A stretch of 64,000 bases of DNA from Mycolicibacterium arenosum. GTDB taxonomy: Bacteria > Actinomycetota > Actinomycetes > Mycobacteriales > Mycobacteriaceae. The DNA lies in contig NZ_JANDBD010000010.1 of NCBI RefSeq assembly GCF_024320865.1, forward strand, positions 229,973-293,972, in the 5' to 3' direction. Below the pieces are notes generated by a model that had not been told where the DNA came from, did not search any database, and was given only the letters and a program-made list of their open reading frames with translations. Made by a program: the position numbers and the translations under genes. Shown piece after piece: positions 1-8,304 of this stretch; position 1 is the stretch's first letter, and every line of letters starts with the position of its first letter.

Positions 1-1
1 T

Positions 2-1285
2 CAAGCCGGCCTGATTCATCGGGATGTCAAGCCGCAGAACATCATCGTGACGGGAACGGATTTCCCCTACCTGGTCGATTTCGGTATCGCCGAGGCCTCC
101 GGCGAGAGCGGCCTGACGATGACCGGCACGAACATCGGGACATTGAGCTACATGGCCCCCGAGCGGTTCGGCGACCGCGACGCCACCCCCGCGGTCGACG
201 TCTACTCGCTGGCGTGCGTGCTGTACGAGGCGCTCACGGGTGACACCCCGTTCCCGGACGGCAGCATGGAGCAGTCGATCGCCGCCCACCTGACGTCGGC
301 ACCACCGCGCCCGAGCGAATCGAATCCGCGGGTGCCCCCCGCATTCGACGCCGTGGTGGCGCGCGGAATGGCGAAGGATCCGCTGCGCCGCTACCCGACG
401 TGCTCGGCGTTGGGGCGGGCGGCGCTGGAGGCGGTCGCGTCCGGCGGCGGCTCGCTCTACGACCACTACCCCTCCACGACGTACGAGAAGGCGGAGACGT
501 GGGACAGGGCGGAGGAGCCGCCCACCGCGTATGCACCGGATGCGCCGCCCACCGCCCGCGCCCCGGTCCCGCCCACCGCCTACCCGGCCGCCCCACCGGC
601 GTACCCGTCGAGGCCGCCGACGTACAGTCCGCCACCGCGGCGGTACGAGCCGCAGCAGCAGCCCTATGCGGCCCCGACCGGGCAGCCGGCCACCGCGAGT
701 AAGACGGATTCGCGCGGATGGGTGCTGCCTGCCGTCGTGGTGGCGGTCGTGGTGCTGCTGGGCGCCGTGGGCGTTCTGATCGGTTTGGTGCTCAGCCGCA
801 GCGGGTCCGACGATCCGGTTGCGCAGGACCCCACGCTGGTGAAGCCCACGCCGACCAGGGGGGCACCCGGCGGTGACGCGGATACCAGCCAGCCGAAGCC
901 GCTACCGCCGACCCCCACCGAGGTGCCGGTCAACGAGGGCGCACCGCCCCCGATGATCAGCGGTCCCGACACGAGCGCGTCACGCCAGACCTGCGACGAC
1001 GGCTTTCGGGTGAACGGCACGGGCCCTGGAACGCAGTCCCGGCGGGGCTCGGTGGACACGTCGTGTTTCTTCGCTCAGAGTGTGCTCACGTCGTACTGGA
1101 ACCAGTACGGCAACGCCAGTCGCGAGCTTCGCACGGTGTACGCCCCCGGTGCCGTCGACTGCCGCTCGGTGGCTAGCGGAAACCTTTGCCGGGGGGCTGA
1201 TTTCGTGATGACCTGTCAGGCCCGCCCCGGCGACGGGTACATCACCTGCGAGGGTGGCAGGGACGCGCGGGTGTACATCTACTGA
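2..1285 (+). CDS. Membrane Ser/Thr protein kinase, 3' part (N-terminus outside window)
   Basis: Open from the window edge, so the N-lobe is missing. The visible part begins just before the catalytic loop HRDVKPQN, followed by DFG and the APE-like motif MAPERF, which complete an active Hanks-type kinase C-lobe. A long Pro/Ala/Tyr-rich juxtamembrane linker follows, then one transmembrane helix (WVLPAVVVAVVVLLGAVGVL, about 250 residues into the visible part). The outer domain has several Cys residues (CDDGF, TSCFF, DCRSV, NLCRG, MTCQA, ITCEG). This is the layout of mycobacterial PknF/PknD-like receptor kinases, which phosphorylate cytosolic proteins in response to envelope signals. The exact Pkn paralogue cannot be named. 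A GC-rich hairpin lies immediately after the stop. Confidence 0.93.
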   Translation, partial: QAGLIHRDVKPQNIIVTGTDFPYLVDFGIAEASGESGLTMTGTNIGTLSYMAPERFGDRDATPAVDVYSLACVLYEALTGDTPFPDGSMEQSIAAHLTSAPPRPSESNPRVPPAFDAVVARGMAKDPLRRYPTCSALGRAALEAVASGGGSLYDHYPSTTYEKAETWDRAEEPPTAYAPDAPPTARAPVPPTAYPAAPPAYPSRPPTYSPPPRRYEPQQQPYAAPTGQPATASKTDSRGWVLPAVVVAVVVLLGAVGVLIGLVLSRSGSDDPVAQDPTLVKPTPTRGAPGGDADTSQPKPLPPTPTEVPVNEGAPPPMISGPDTSASRQTCDDGFRVNGTGPGTQSRRGSVDTSCFFAQSVLTSYWNQYGNASRELRTVYAPGAVDCRSVASGNLCRGADFVMTCQARPGDGYITCEGGRDARVYIY

Positions 1286-1310
1286 GCCGGGCCGGATTGG
1301 CCGGCCCGGC
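1286..1310 (+). terminator. GC-rich hairpin after the kinase stop
   Basis: A perfect inverted repeat (arms gccgggccgg and ccggcccggc, loop attgg) starts at the base after the kinase stop. There is no T-tract, as is usual in mycobacteria. It ends 4 bp before the likely ATG of the next gene, so it could also affect that gene's translation. Confidence 0.55.
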
Positions 1311-1314
1311 CGTC

Positions 1315-2109
1315 ATGGCGGATGCTGGACGCGTGACGCGTCCGGGCTCGCTCTTCGGTTGGGAGCCGCTGCGGCCCCTCGGCAGGCTGGCCAGCACCGG
1401 CTCGTTCGCCGCGCACCTGACCGCGTTCGTCACCCTCCGTCAGCTCGTCCTGGGTCGGCGCCTCGCGGTTCGGCTCGATGACGGCGACCTGGTGCTCACC
1501 GTCGTCGAGGCGGATTCCCGAGTCGGTCTCCGCGGATTCGCGGCGGGACGGCTGAACGACGTCCGGGTGGTCGCCGAGCAGGTTCGGTGGAAGGAGCACC
1601 GCTTCGGGCGCGCGACGATGGTTCTGCACGACATGCGGATGGAGGCGTCGTCGCCGCCGGTTCTGCTCGCCGCACCGGTCGAACTGACGCTGGACGTCCC
1701 GGCGGGCCCGCTCGACGAGCTGTTCCGCTGGGCGGCACCCCGCCTGGCGGGTGACGTCGGCCCCGACGGAGTGGCCCGGTTGCGTCTGGCCAATCGTAGG
1801 AGCGCGGGTCACGTCGAGATCGAGACACGACTCGAGGAGTCCACGCTGTGGCTCAGACCGATCGCCGTCGCGCGACGGCGGCGCTGGGCACTGCCCGCCC
1901 GGACTCCGGCGTATCCGGTTCGGCTGCCGCCGCTGCCGCACGGTCTGGAGCTGACCGGGGTGGAGTTCGACTCGAACGTGGTCCGGCTCACCGGGGTGCT
2001 CCCCGAGTGGCGGATGGAGATTCCCCGCAGCCGCCTCGAGGACATGATCAGCCAGCTCAGCGCGGTCGGCAGGCCGCTCAAGCTGATCTGGCCGAGCAGA
2101 ACCACCTGA
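1315..2109 (+). CDS. Conserved hypothetical protein, possibly LmeA/DUF2993-like lipid-binding fold
   Basis: A 264-residue protein without signal peptide, membrane helix or known motif. It alternates short hydrophobic beta-like segments with Arg-rich stretches and ends in VRLTGVLPEWRMEIPRSRLE, which is reminiscent of DUF2993/LmeA-type proteins; that resemblance is weak. ATG at 1315 is preferred. An in-frame TTG at 1297 sits in the loop of the preceding hairpin and is unlikely. It follows the kinase in the same direction and precedes the SGNH hydrolase by 21 bp, but that gene has its own promoter. Confidence 0.75.
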   Translation: MADAGRVTRPGSLFGWEPLRPLGRLASTGSFAAHLTAFVTLRQLVLGRRLAVRLDDGDLVLTVVEADSRVGLRGFAAGRLNDVRVVAEQVRWKEHRFGRATMVLHDMRMEASSPPVLLAAPVELTLDVPAGPLDELFRWAAPRLAGDVGPDGVARLRLANRRSAGHVEIETRLEESTLWLRPIAVARRRRWALPARTPAYPVRLPPLPHGLELTGVEFDSNVVRLTGVLPEWRMEIPRSRLEDMISQLSAVGRPLKLIWPSRTT

Positions 2110-2116
2110 GCGTTTA

Positions 2117-2122
2117 TATGAT
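2117..2122 (+). promoter_or_regulatory. -10 box (TATGAT) for the SGNH hydrolase, leaderless start
   Basis: TATGAT is a near-consensus SigA -10 hexamer ending 8 bp before the GTG at 2131. No Shine-Dalgarno lies between them, which indicates a leaderless mRNA starting at or next to the GTG. Confidence 0.6.
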
Positions 2123-2130
2123 CTCTGGTC

Positions 2131-2952
2131 GTGGCCGACCCGTCACCCGTCACCGCGTACCGCCGCTACGTCGCGCTCGGCGACAGCCAGAGTGAGGGAC
2201 TCTGGGACGGCGATGACGATTCCGGTGTCCACGGTTTCGCTGATCGCCTTGCTGTGCAGCTGAATTCGCTACACCCGGGATTGCAGTACGCCAACCTGGC
2301 GATCCGGGGCAAGCGAATCCGGGACGTCATCGACGACCAGCTGCCGAAAGCGCTGGCGATGGAACCCGACTTGATCACCAGCTGCATCGGCATGAACGAC
2401 GTGACCCGGCCCGGCCGACTGTTCGAGCGGGCGCTGGCCGACCTCGAGTACCTGCACGACCGGCTGGCCCGGACCGGGGCGACGGTGGTGACGACGACGT
2501 TTCCCGATCTGGTGCAGATCCTGCCCGCGGGCCGGTTCATCGCGGGCCGGGTCGTCGAGATCAACGCGGTGATCCGCGCCGCCGCCGACCGGCACGGGTT
2601 CCGGCTGGTCGATCTCTACGGCGCGTCGTCGATGATCGACTCGGAGACCTGGAGCGACGACAGGGTGCACGGCTCGCCGCGGGGCCACGCTCTGTTCGCC
2701 GCGGCCGCCGCCGAGGCGTTGGCGTTGCCGGGGAGCAGTCACGACTGGGCGGTCGCGCGGGCCGACGTGGCGCTACCGGGCTTCCGGTCGCGGGTCTACG
2801 CGCAGGCGCAGTGGACGCGGAACCTGTTCATGCCGTGGCTGCTTCGCGAAGTCAAGGGCGTGTCCACCGGAGACGGCCGAGAACCGAAACGGCCGGAGCT
2901 CGCCGGCGTCGACGACCTGTCGCCGCTGCCGGTCGCGTCAGAAGCCGAATAG
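2131..2952 (+). CDS. SGNH/GDSL-family hydrolase
   Basis: A 273-residue cytosolic esterase/lipase-like protein. Block I GDSQS carries the nucleophile Ser19, block III is GMND (Asn89), and block V DDRVHGS supplies the catalytic Asp/His near residue 180. The substrate is probably an ester or acyl group but cannot be told from sequence. The GTG start follows a consensus -10 box with leaderless spacing. Its 3' end overlaps the convergent DUF732 gene by 15 bp. Confidence 0.9.
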   Translation: MADPSPVTAYRRYVALGDSQSEGLWDGDDDSGVHGFADRLAVQLNSLHPGLQYANLAIRGKRIRDVIDDQLPKALAMEPDLITSCIGMNDVTRPGRLFERALADLEYLHDRLARTGATVVTTTFPDLVQILPAGRFIAGRVVEINAVIRAAADRHGFRLVDLYGASSMIDSETWSDDRVHGSPRGHALFAAAAAEALALPGSSHDWAVARADVALPGFRSRVYAQAQWTRNLFMPWLLREVKGVSTGDGREPKRPELAGVDDLSPLPVASEAE

Positions 2953-3300
2953 GTCGAGCGGCAACGGCAGCTGGCCCGAGCCGAGCGAGGCCACCGCGCT
3001 GGGGCAGAACGCCGAGATGGCCAGGCCGGTGAACATGGTCGCCGGGCCGAGCGGCATCCCCGCGGTGTCGGCGACCTTCGCTGCGGCGTCGGCCGCGGTC
3101 TGGCCCGGCTGGGACAGCATCGGGCACACGGACTGGCCGAGTGCGACGGCCTCCTGCGGGTTGGTCATCGCGATGTTCGCGGAGTCGAGCGCGGTGAGGA
3201 ACGCGTCGTCGACCGGGTCGGCCCCACTGGGCGCCGCGGTCAGCAGCGCGGTCGCGAGCAGGCCTGCGGTGGCGGCGGGGATCAGCGTCGTTCGGAGCAC
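2938..3300 (-). CDS. Secreted DUF732 small protein
   Basis: About 120 residues from GTG at 3300 (VLRTTLIPAATAG). A Sec signal peptide ends near the Ala-Ser-Gly-Ala/Asp-Pro boundary. The mature part has the DUF732 pattern: an all-alpha domain with two conserved Cys (SVCPML and AFCPSA) that probably form a disulfide. Such exported proteins are abundant in mycobacteria and their function is unknown. The frame stays open to 3336, but the longer start would put a charged Pro-rich stretch before the signal peptide. It abuts the gene at 3337-3897, which runs in the same direction. Confidence 0.85.
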   Translation of the reverse strand: MLRTTLIPAATAGLLATALLTAAPSGADPVDDAFLTALDSANIAMTNPQEAVALGQSVCPMLSQPGQTAADAAAKVADTAGMPLGPATMFTGLAISAFCPSAVASLGSGQLPLPLDLFGF

Positions 3301-3336
3301 CGGGCCAGGGTACGGGCTAACGATCCGGCGAGCCAA

Positions 3337-3897
3337 TCAGATGCCCGTCCAGGTGGAATCGAGCTGTTCGGCAACGTCGATGATCTTGGCTTTGCGCGAC
3401 GCCGGGCTGTCGATCTCCCCCGACACGTGCGCGGCGATGAACCGCTTGATCTCGGCGTCGACGCCGGCCACGATGCGCAGCACCTCGGCGCGCAGCGACG
3501 TCGAGGTGACGTGGATCGCGATGTCGGTCGGGCGCGGCTTGTGCACGTCGAGGATCAGCAGCAGCGGCCGGGCGGCCAGCGCGGACGCCTTCAGTGCGAT
3601 CTCGCCGAACACCTTGAAGCGCGGCTTGTCGATGCGCAGGTCGATCACCATGTCGATCTCGAGCGGGATCCGGATGCTGAATGTAATCTGCTCGGCGACG
3701 TGCCGGGTGACGACCGGCGTCTGCACGTTGACGACGGCGGTGACCTTGGCGATCCTGCCGGGCCCCTGCGCGATGGGACCGACGGTGAACTCCTCGCCGG
3801 CGATGGCCGCGATCGCGTCGCCGACCCGCTCCTCGGTGACCGCGACCTCGAAGAAACTGCGGCCGAACTCCTCGTAGGTCATGTGTTCTTCAGGCAT
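3337..3897 (-). CDS. Conserved hypothetical protein
   Basis: A 186-residue protein that I do not recognise by domain name. The centre is a series of beta-like segments (AKVTAVVNVQTPVV, ITFSIRIPLEIDMVIDLRI) and the C-terminus is helical and charged. It has no signal peptide or transmembrane segment. The pattern resembles small mycobacterial lipid- or membrane-associated beta-sandwich proteins, which is an inference only. ATG at 3897 or 3882 could start it. It is upstream of the DUF732 gene and probably co-transcribed with it. Confidence 0.75.
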   Translation of the reverse strand: MPEEHMTYEEFGRSFFEVAVTEERVGDAIAAIAGEEFTVGPIAQGPGRIAKVTAVVNVQTPVVTRHVAEQITFSIRIPLEIDMVIDLRIDKPRFKVFGEIALKASALAARPLLLILDVHKPRPTDIAIHVTSTSLRAEVLRIVAGVDAEIKRFIAAHVSGEIDSPASRKAKIIDVAEQLDSTWTGI

Positions 3898-3953
3898 GGT
3901 GCACTCACGTTCTCACGTCGGCGTCGGCTGATACGCACGACATGGCCGAAAGG

Positions 3954-4769
3954 TCAGTGCTCGGTGAACAGCCGCAGCCGGGAGAACGCCAACGGACGGT
4001 TCCCCAGATCGGCGATCACGACACCGCGGCCGCCGTCGCCGTCGACGGTCGCGGCGACCGTGTTCCCGGCCGCGATGACCTTGCGCCACCGGGCGCCCGC
4101 GAGCCGGGCCGTCAGGTCCGAGCTGCTGATCGGGACGTCGTCACCGAGCGTGACGAGTGCCGACTCCCCGACCGCGCGCCGCACCGAGACCTCGTCGCCC
4201 GTGGTGGCGCTGCGCAAGAGGTCGGCGAGGTGGCGCTTGCCCCTGGCGCCGACACCCGCGAAGCCCGATGCGAATCCCAGCGCGCCCGAGACACCCTGGT
4301 TGCCGATGAGCGCCCGCCCGAGCGCCAGCCCCACGGGTACGGCCGCGAACCCGCTGCGCGCGAACTGCCGCACCATCGCCGGCAGCTCCCAGTGCGCCCG
4401 CAGGCGGGTGATCGCGAGGGCGGCGATGTCGACGTCGTAGCGCAGGAAGGCGGGGATTCGCATGACGACCGCGGCGGACATGCGCACCTCGAGTTCGAGG
4501 TCGCGGACGACGATACCTCCGCGGGCGGTCCCGACGACGACGTCGGCGTCGCGGTGGAAGGTGATCTCGCGGGGGCCGATGAACGTGTCGTAGAACCGGG
4601 TCAGCTCAGCGGCGCCCCGGTGCGGCCGCGACCCGACCGGATCCTCGACCACGCCCCCCGCGGTGAACAGGCCCACCCATCCCGTGCGGTCGTGTGCGCT
4701 CGCGGCGGCGGGTGACTGCTCGACGACGGCGAGAAGGTCGGCTCGCGTCACGGCCGGGTCGTCGGACAT
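3954..4769 (-). CDS. SnoaL/ketosteroid isomerase-like (NTF2-fold) protein
   Basis: A 271-residue protein. The first ~130 residues look like an NTF2-fold/SnoaL domain (AHDRTGWVGLFTAGGVVEDPVGS, then HRGAAELTRFYDTFIG), with the 'vvedP.g' pattern of this superfamily. The rest is a less familiar region that includes a Gly/Ala-rich hydrophobic stretch (GFAAVPVGLALGRALIG). Members act as isomerases, cyclases or plain lipid-binding proteins, so the substrate cannot be given. The start at ATG 4769 faces the divergent gene at 4879. Confidence 0.7.
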   Translation of the reverse strand: MSDDPAVTRADLLAVVEQSPAAASAHDRTGWVGLFTAGGVVEDPVGSRPHRGAAELTRFYDTFIGPREITFHRDADVVVGTARGGIVVRDLELEVRMSAAVVMRIPAFLRYDVDIAALAITRLRAHWELPAMVRQFARSGFAAVPVGLALGRALIGNQGVSGALGFASGFAGVGARGKRHLADLLRSATTGDEVSVRRAVGESALVTLGDDVPISSSDLTARLAGARWRKVIAAGNTVAATVDGDGGRGVVIADLGNRPLAFSRLRLFTEH

Positions 4770-4878
4770 GACACAAGCCGTACCACGAACCCGTCCCAGT
4801 CGTGGCGAAGCGCGGTCTCGGTCTGCACACTGGTGGATACGCGGACGGCGACGTCGACCGCCCAGTGAGGAGCAGGCG

Positions 4879-5274
4879 ATGAGTCAGAACGGACCGTTCG
4901 GGATGGACCCCGAGGAGTTCGACCGGGTACTGCGGGACGCGGGCGACAGCCTGCGCGACGCGCTGGACCGCCTCGGGAAGAGAGCGAGCTGGGCGACGCT
5001 GCTCGACGAGTTCACCAGGAGCGCGCGACCGTCCGCCAAGCCGGAGCCGGAGACCACCGGGTCCGCAGGCGACGGTGTATGGGCGGTGTACACCACCGCG
5101 GCCGATGGCGGGGCCCACATCGAGGAGGTCTATCCGGCCGAACTCGACGCGCTGCGGGCGAACAAGAACAACACCGACCCGGCTCGCAAGGTGCGGTTCC
5201 TGCCGTACGGCATCGCGGTGAGCGTCCTCGACGAGGCGAGCGAAGGAAAGGGAGAGCCGAACGCGCCGGACTAG
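4879..5274 (+). CDS. Conserved hypothetical protein (131 aa)
   Basis: ATG at 4879 is preceded by a good ribosome-binding site (GAGGAG). The sequence begins MSQNGPFGMDPEEFDRVLRD, is helical and acidic at the N-terminus, has a short linker (KPEPETTGSAGD), then a compact C-terminal domain starting WAVYTT that contains RKVRFLPYGIAVSVLDE. No known motif. The frame is open upstream to 4663, but that part is antisense to the neighbouring gene and lacks a start with a ribosome-binding site. Confidence 0.75.
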   Translation: MSQNGPFGMDPEEFDRVLRDAGDSLRDALDRLGKRASWATLLDEFTRSARPSAKPEPETTGSAGDGVWAVYTTAADGGAHIEEVYPAELDALRANKNNTDPARKVRFLPYGIAVSVLDEASEGKGEPNAPD

Positions 5275-5380
5275 CTGACTCGTCCACCCCGGCACATCAC
5301 CGGACTCCGTCCGAACTCTCCCGGTCCTGGCGCGCGAACCGTTAGGCTTTGCCGGAACTCAGCCGAGGAGACAACACAGC

Positions 5381-5803
5381 ATGCTTCGCGAACTCACCAT
5401 CGCCGCCGCCACGGTGGCTGCCGCCGTCGCATTGGCACCGTCCGCCGCTGCCGATCCCGGCAACGACTTCCCCGATAAACCGGGCAGGTATCCGACGGAC
5501 GTTCCCGGCATGAACTACGACGCGCATCTCGCAGGACCGTGCGACAACTATCAGCTGTTCACGTTCGGTCGCGGACCGGGCGGCGAACCGCTGGTGTGCC
5601 ACTACATCCCCAATCAGTGGCCCCCGGTGTACACGGGTTTCTGGCAGGCCTCCTACCCGTTGAAGGGCGTTCAGGAGATCGGCGCACCGTGCGACGGTCC
5701 GAAGCAGGCCGCGCAGTCGCCCGACGGCAGGCCGATGGTGTGCCTCGGAGCGCGGGGCTGGCAGCCCGGCACGCTGACCGGGGCCGGGTTCTTCCCCGGA
5801 TGA
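5381..5803 (+). CDS. Small secreted protein, four cysteines
   Basis: A 140-residue exported protein. The Sec signal peptide (LTIAAATVAAAVALAPSAAA) is cleaved before DPGNDFPD. The mature part has four Cys (GPCDN, LVCHY, APCDG, MVCLG), probably two disulfides, and is rich in Pro, Gly and aromatic residues, as are other mycobacterial secreted proteins of unknown role. ATG at 5381 has an AGGAG-type ribosome-binding site, and a -10-like TAGGCT is at 5343-5348. Confidence 0.85.
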   Translation: MLRELTIAAATVAAAVALAPSAAADPGNDFPDKPGRYPTDVPGMNYDAHLAGPCDNYQLFTFGRGPGGEPLVCHYIPNQWPPVYTGFWQASYPLKGVQEIGAPCDGPKQAAQSPDGRPMVCLGARGWQPGTLTGAGFFPG

Positions 5804-5813
5804 CCGACCGGTT

Positions 5814-5844
5814 GACCATACAGTGCTGAGACGACTGTATGGTC
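5814..5844. promoter_or_regulatory. Palindromic operator over the -10 region of the acyl-CoA synthetase gene
   Basis: Perfect 11-bp arms (gaccatacagt / actgtatggtc) are separated by 9 bp. The right arm contains TATGGT (5838-5843), a TANNNT -10 box 7 bp before the ATG at 5851. A dimeric repressor, for example of the TetR or GntR type, bound here would block a leaderless promoter. Confidence 0.65.
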
Positions 5845-5850
5845 GACGTC

Positions 5851-7509
5851 ATGGGTGCTGACACGCCGTCGTTCAACCTGTCCGAGGTCTTCGCCGCCGT
5901 GGCGCGGGAGATCCCGGACCAGACCTATCTGGTGTGGCGGGACCGCCGGCTCACGTACGCCGAATTCGACTCTCGCGTCGACGGTTTCGCGCACTACCTG
6001 AGATCAGCGGGATTGGGCTGTCACGCCGAGCGCCACGCACTCGGCGGTCACGAGTCCGGTCAGGACCACCTCGGCATCTACCTGCGCAACGGCAACGAAT
6101 ACCTCGAGGCGATGACCGGCGCCTACCGCGCCAGGGTCGCGCCGTTCAACGTCAGCTACCGATACGTCGAGGAGGAGCTGATCTACCTGCTCACCGACTC
6201 CGGTGCGCGGGCGTTGATCTACCCGTCGGAGTTCGCCTCCCGTGTCGCCGCCATCCGGGACCGCCTGCCCGCGCTCGAGGTGCTCATCCAGGTGGCCGAC
6301 GACTCCGGCCACGAGTTGCTGCCCGGTGCCGTGGACTACGAGACGACGCTGACGACAGCCGAGCCCGCGGACGGCATGCCCACGCCGTCGGGTGACGACC
6401 TGTACATCCTCTACACCGGCGGGACCACCGGAATGCCGAAGGGCGTGCTGTGGCGTCAGCACGACATCTTCATGTCGTCGATGGGCGGCAGGCCCTACGG
6501 CTCGACCGAGGCCACCGCGTCGTACGACGAACTCGTCAGCAAGGCGCGTGCCGCCGCCGGGGTGATGTCGATCCTCGTCATCCCGCCGTTCATGCACGGC
6601 GCCGCGCAGTGGGCCGCCTACACGATGGTCACGCTGGGCGGGCGGCTCGTCATCCCCGACGACGTCGAACGCATGCGCGCGCCAGACGTGCTTCGCCTCG
6701 TCGAACGCGAGAAGGTGATGAGCATTCCGGTGGTCGGTGACGCGATAGCGCGCCCCCTGATCGACGAGATCGAGCGCGGCGACTACGACCTGTCGAGCGT
6801 CGTCACCGTCACCAACGGCGGTGCGCCGCTGTCCCCTACCGTGCGGGACCGCATCCACGCCGCGCTGCCCAACGTCATGGTGATGGACGCCGTCGGCGCC
6901 TCCGAGTCGGGCGCACAGATGAGCACGCTGAGCACCCCCGGCGTGGAGATGCAGCCCGCGGTCTTCACGCCCCAGTCGGATACCGCCGTCGTATCGGCCG
7001 ACCTCGACCGCGTTCTGACGCCGGGCGAAGGTCAGGGCTGGTTGGCCAGAAGGGATTTGATCCCGCTGGGTTACCTGGGTGACGCCGCCAAGACCGCACG
7101 GACGTTCCCGACGATCGACGGCGTGCGGTGGTCGGTCCCCGGTGACCGCGCGAACGTGCTGTCCGACGGGCGGATTCAGCTGCTCGGTCGCGACTCGGTG
7201 ACCATCAACTCGGGTGGCGAGAAGATCTTCGTCGAGGAGGTCGAACGCGCGGTCGCCGCCCACCCCAGCGTGTACGACGTCGTCGTGGTCGGTAGGCCGT
7301 CGGAGCGCTGGGGCAGCGAGGTCGTCGCGGTGGTGCAGTTCGCCGAGGGTGCCTCCGCCACCGACGAGGAACTCGCGGCGACAGCGGGTCAGACGATCGC
7401 GCGCTACAAGGTGCCCAAGGCGTTCGTTCACGCGGAGAAGATCGTCAGGTCGCCCGCGGGCAAGGCCGATTACCGGTGGGCCAAAGAGGTGGCGAGCGCG
7501 GGTAGCTAG
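5851..7509 (+). CDS. Acyl-CoA synthetase, FadD type (ANL superfamily)
   Basis: A 552-residue AMP-forming fatty acid/carboxylate-CoA ligase. The P-loop is YTGGTTGMPKGV, followed by the mid motif GASESG and the hinge/A8 region GDRANVLSDGRIQLLGRDSVTINSGGEKI. The C-terminal motif SPAGKADYRW holds the catalytic Lys. The overall shape resembles M. tuberculosis FadD19/FadD3-type enzymes that activate steroid or branched side chains, but the substrate is not provable from sequence. I chose ATG 5851 because the upstream ATG at 5839 lies inside the palindromic operator. A ~12-residue loop (ERHALGGHESGQ) near residue 60 is an unusual insertion. Confidence 0.92.
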   Translation: MGADTPSFNLSEVFAAVAREIPDQTYLVWRDRRLTYAEFDSRVDGFAHYLRSAGLGCHAERHALGGHESGQDHLGIYLRNGNEYLEAMTGAYRARVAPFNVSYRYVEEELIYLLTDSGARALIYPSEFASRVAAIRDRLPALEVLIQVADDSGHELLPGAVDYETTLTTAEPADGMPTPSGDDLYILYTGGTTGMPKGVLWRQHDIFMSSMGGRPYGSTEATASYDELVSKARAAAGVMSILVIPPFMHGAAQWAAYTMVTLGGRLVIPDDVERMRAPDVLRLVEREKVMSIPVVGDAIARPLIDEIERGDYDLSSVVTVTNGGAPLSPTVRDRIHAALPNVMVMDAVGASESGAQMSTLSTPGVEMQPAVFTPQSDTAVVSADLDRVLTPGEGQGWLARRDLIPLGYLGDAAKTARTFPTIDGVRWSVPGDRANVLSDGRIQLLGRDSVTINSGGEKIFVEEVERAVAAHPSVYDVVVVGRPSERWGSEVVAVVQFAEGASATDEELAATAGQTIARYKVPKAFVHAEKIVRSPAGKADYRWAKEVASAGS

Positions 7510-8024
7510 CCCGCGAGGAACATCGTCGGCTTGCGGCGGAACGTCTCGACCGGCCCGGCGGGCTCGTCGATGCCTGCGGCTCGCAGCGCATGCGTCTTGA
7601 AGGCTCGGGCGGCGGCGCTCAGCACGTGGTCGACGGACTCCACGCCGCGGTCGAGGACGTCGACTCCGCTTTCACCCCACACCGTCACCTCGGCGATGCC
7701 GCGTTTGAGGGTGCGCAGCACGTCGTCGCGCAGTTCGGCGGTGGCGATCAGCACATCGGCGGAGGCTGCGAGGGCCAACGCGCGCGCGGGTGCCCCGTCC
7801 TCGTCCTCGTCGGACTCCAGGCGCTCCGTGCGCACGCCGAGGATCCGCAGCGGTGTGACGTCGCAGTCCCCGGTGACCGTGACCGCGACGTCCCAGCCGG
7901 CCATCGCCCGGTCGTACAGCCATCCCCCGGCGTGGCGTACGACGTCGGCGACGTCGCACGCGGTGACGTCGAGTTGGTACTTGCCATGGCTGGTGGTGCG
8001 GACTTGCCGGCTTGTCAAGGGCAC
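7506..8024 (-). CDS. Conserved hypothetical protein (172 aa) sharing a promoter element with the P450
   Basis: I do not recognise the fold. The protein begins VPLTSRQVRTTSHGKYQLDV, has a central alpha/beta part (WDVAVTVTGDCDVTPLRILG) and an acidic loop (LESDEDEDG). It has no signal peptide or membrane segment. GTG at 8024 is chosen because a 30-bp element lies 6 bp upstream, exactly as in front of the P450 gene at 9552. It overlaps the end of the acyl-CoA synthetase gene by 4 bp. The shared promoter suggests it serves the same pathway as the P450-ferredoxin pair. Confidence 0.72.
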   Translation of the reverse strand: MPLTSRQVRTTSHGKYQLDVTACDVADVVRHAGGWLYDRAMAGWDVAVTVTGDCDVTPLRILGVRTERLESDEDEDGAPARALALAASADVLIATAELRDDVLRTLKRGIAEVTVWGESGVDVLDRGVESVDHVLSAAARAFKTHALRAAGIDEPAGPVETFRRKPTMFLAG

Positions 8025-8030
8025 CTCACC

Positions 8031-8060
8031 AGCGTGACACTTTCGATCACTTCTGTAAAG
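8031..8060 (-). promoter_or_regulatory. 30-bp shared promoter/operator element, copy A
   Basis: Matches copy B at 9559-9588 in 25 of 30 bases without gaps. Read on the gene strand it has CTTTACA at one end and GAAAGTGTCACGCT at the other. It lies 6 bp upstream of the GTG at 8024. Confidence 0.65.
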
Positions 8061-8098
8061 GATGGAACGTGAATTTGGCAAGTCCGTGACGTGCCGCG

Positions 8099-8290
8099 CT
8101 AGTCCACGAGTTTCAGGGCCGCCGCGGGGCACTGGGTCACCGCTTGCGAGAGTGTGCTGCGGTCCAGTGCGGCGGCGCGCTCGTGATCGATGACGACGCT
8201 GCCGTCGTCCTGCACCTCGAACACGTCCTCGGCGATCGATTCGCAGATGCCGTGCCCGGTGCACTTGGTGAGGTCGACTTCGACGTCCAT
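8099..8290 (-). CDS. 3Fe-4S ferredoxin (P450 redox partner)
   Basis: A 63-residue acidic ferredoxin. The cluster motif is C10-T-G-H13-G-I-C16 with a distant Cys54-Pro, the mycobacterial CxxHxxC...CP pattern in which His replaces the second Cys. Such proteins carry a 3Fe-4S cluster and pass electrons from a reductase to a cytochrome P450. Only 14 bp separate it from the upstream P450 stop, so the two form an operon. No ferredoxin reductase is in the window. Confidence 0.95.
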   Translation of the reverse strand: MDVEVDLTKCTGHGICESIAEDVFEVQDDGSVVIDHERAAALDRSTLSQAVTQCPAAALKLVD

Positions 8291-8304
8291 CCGGTCCCGC
8301 CCTT

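Noticed and set aside
6004..7431. A 475-codon minus-strand frame opposite the acyl-CoA synthetase
   Set aside because: Antisense to a well-supported gene; low-complexity Arg/Gly/Val-rich translation without motifs.
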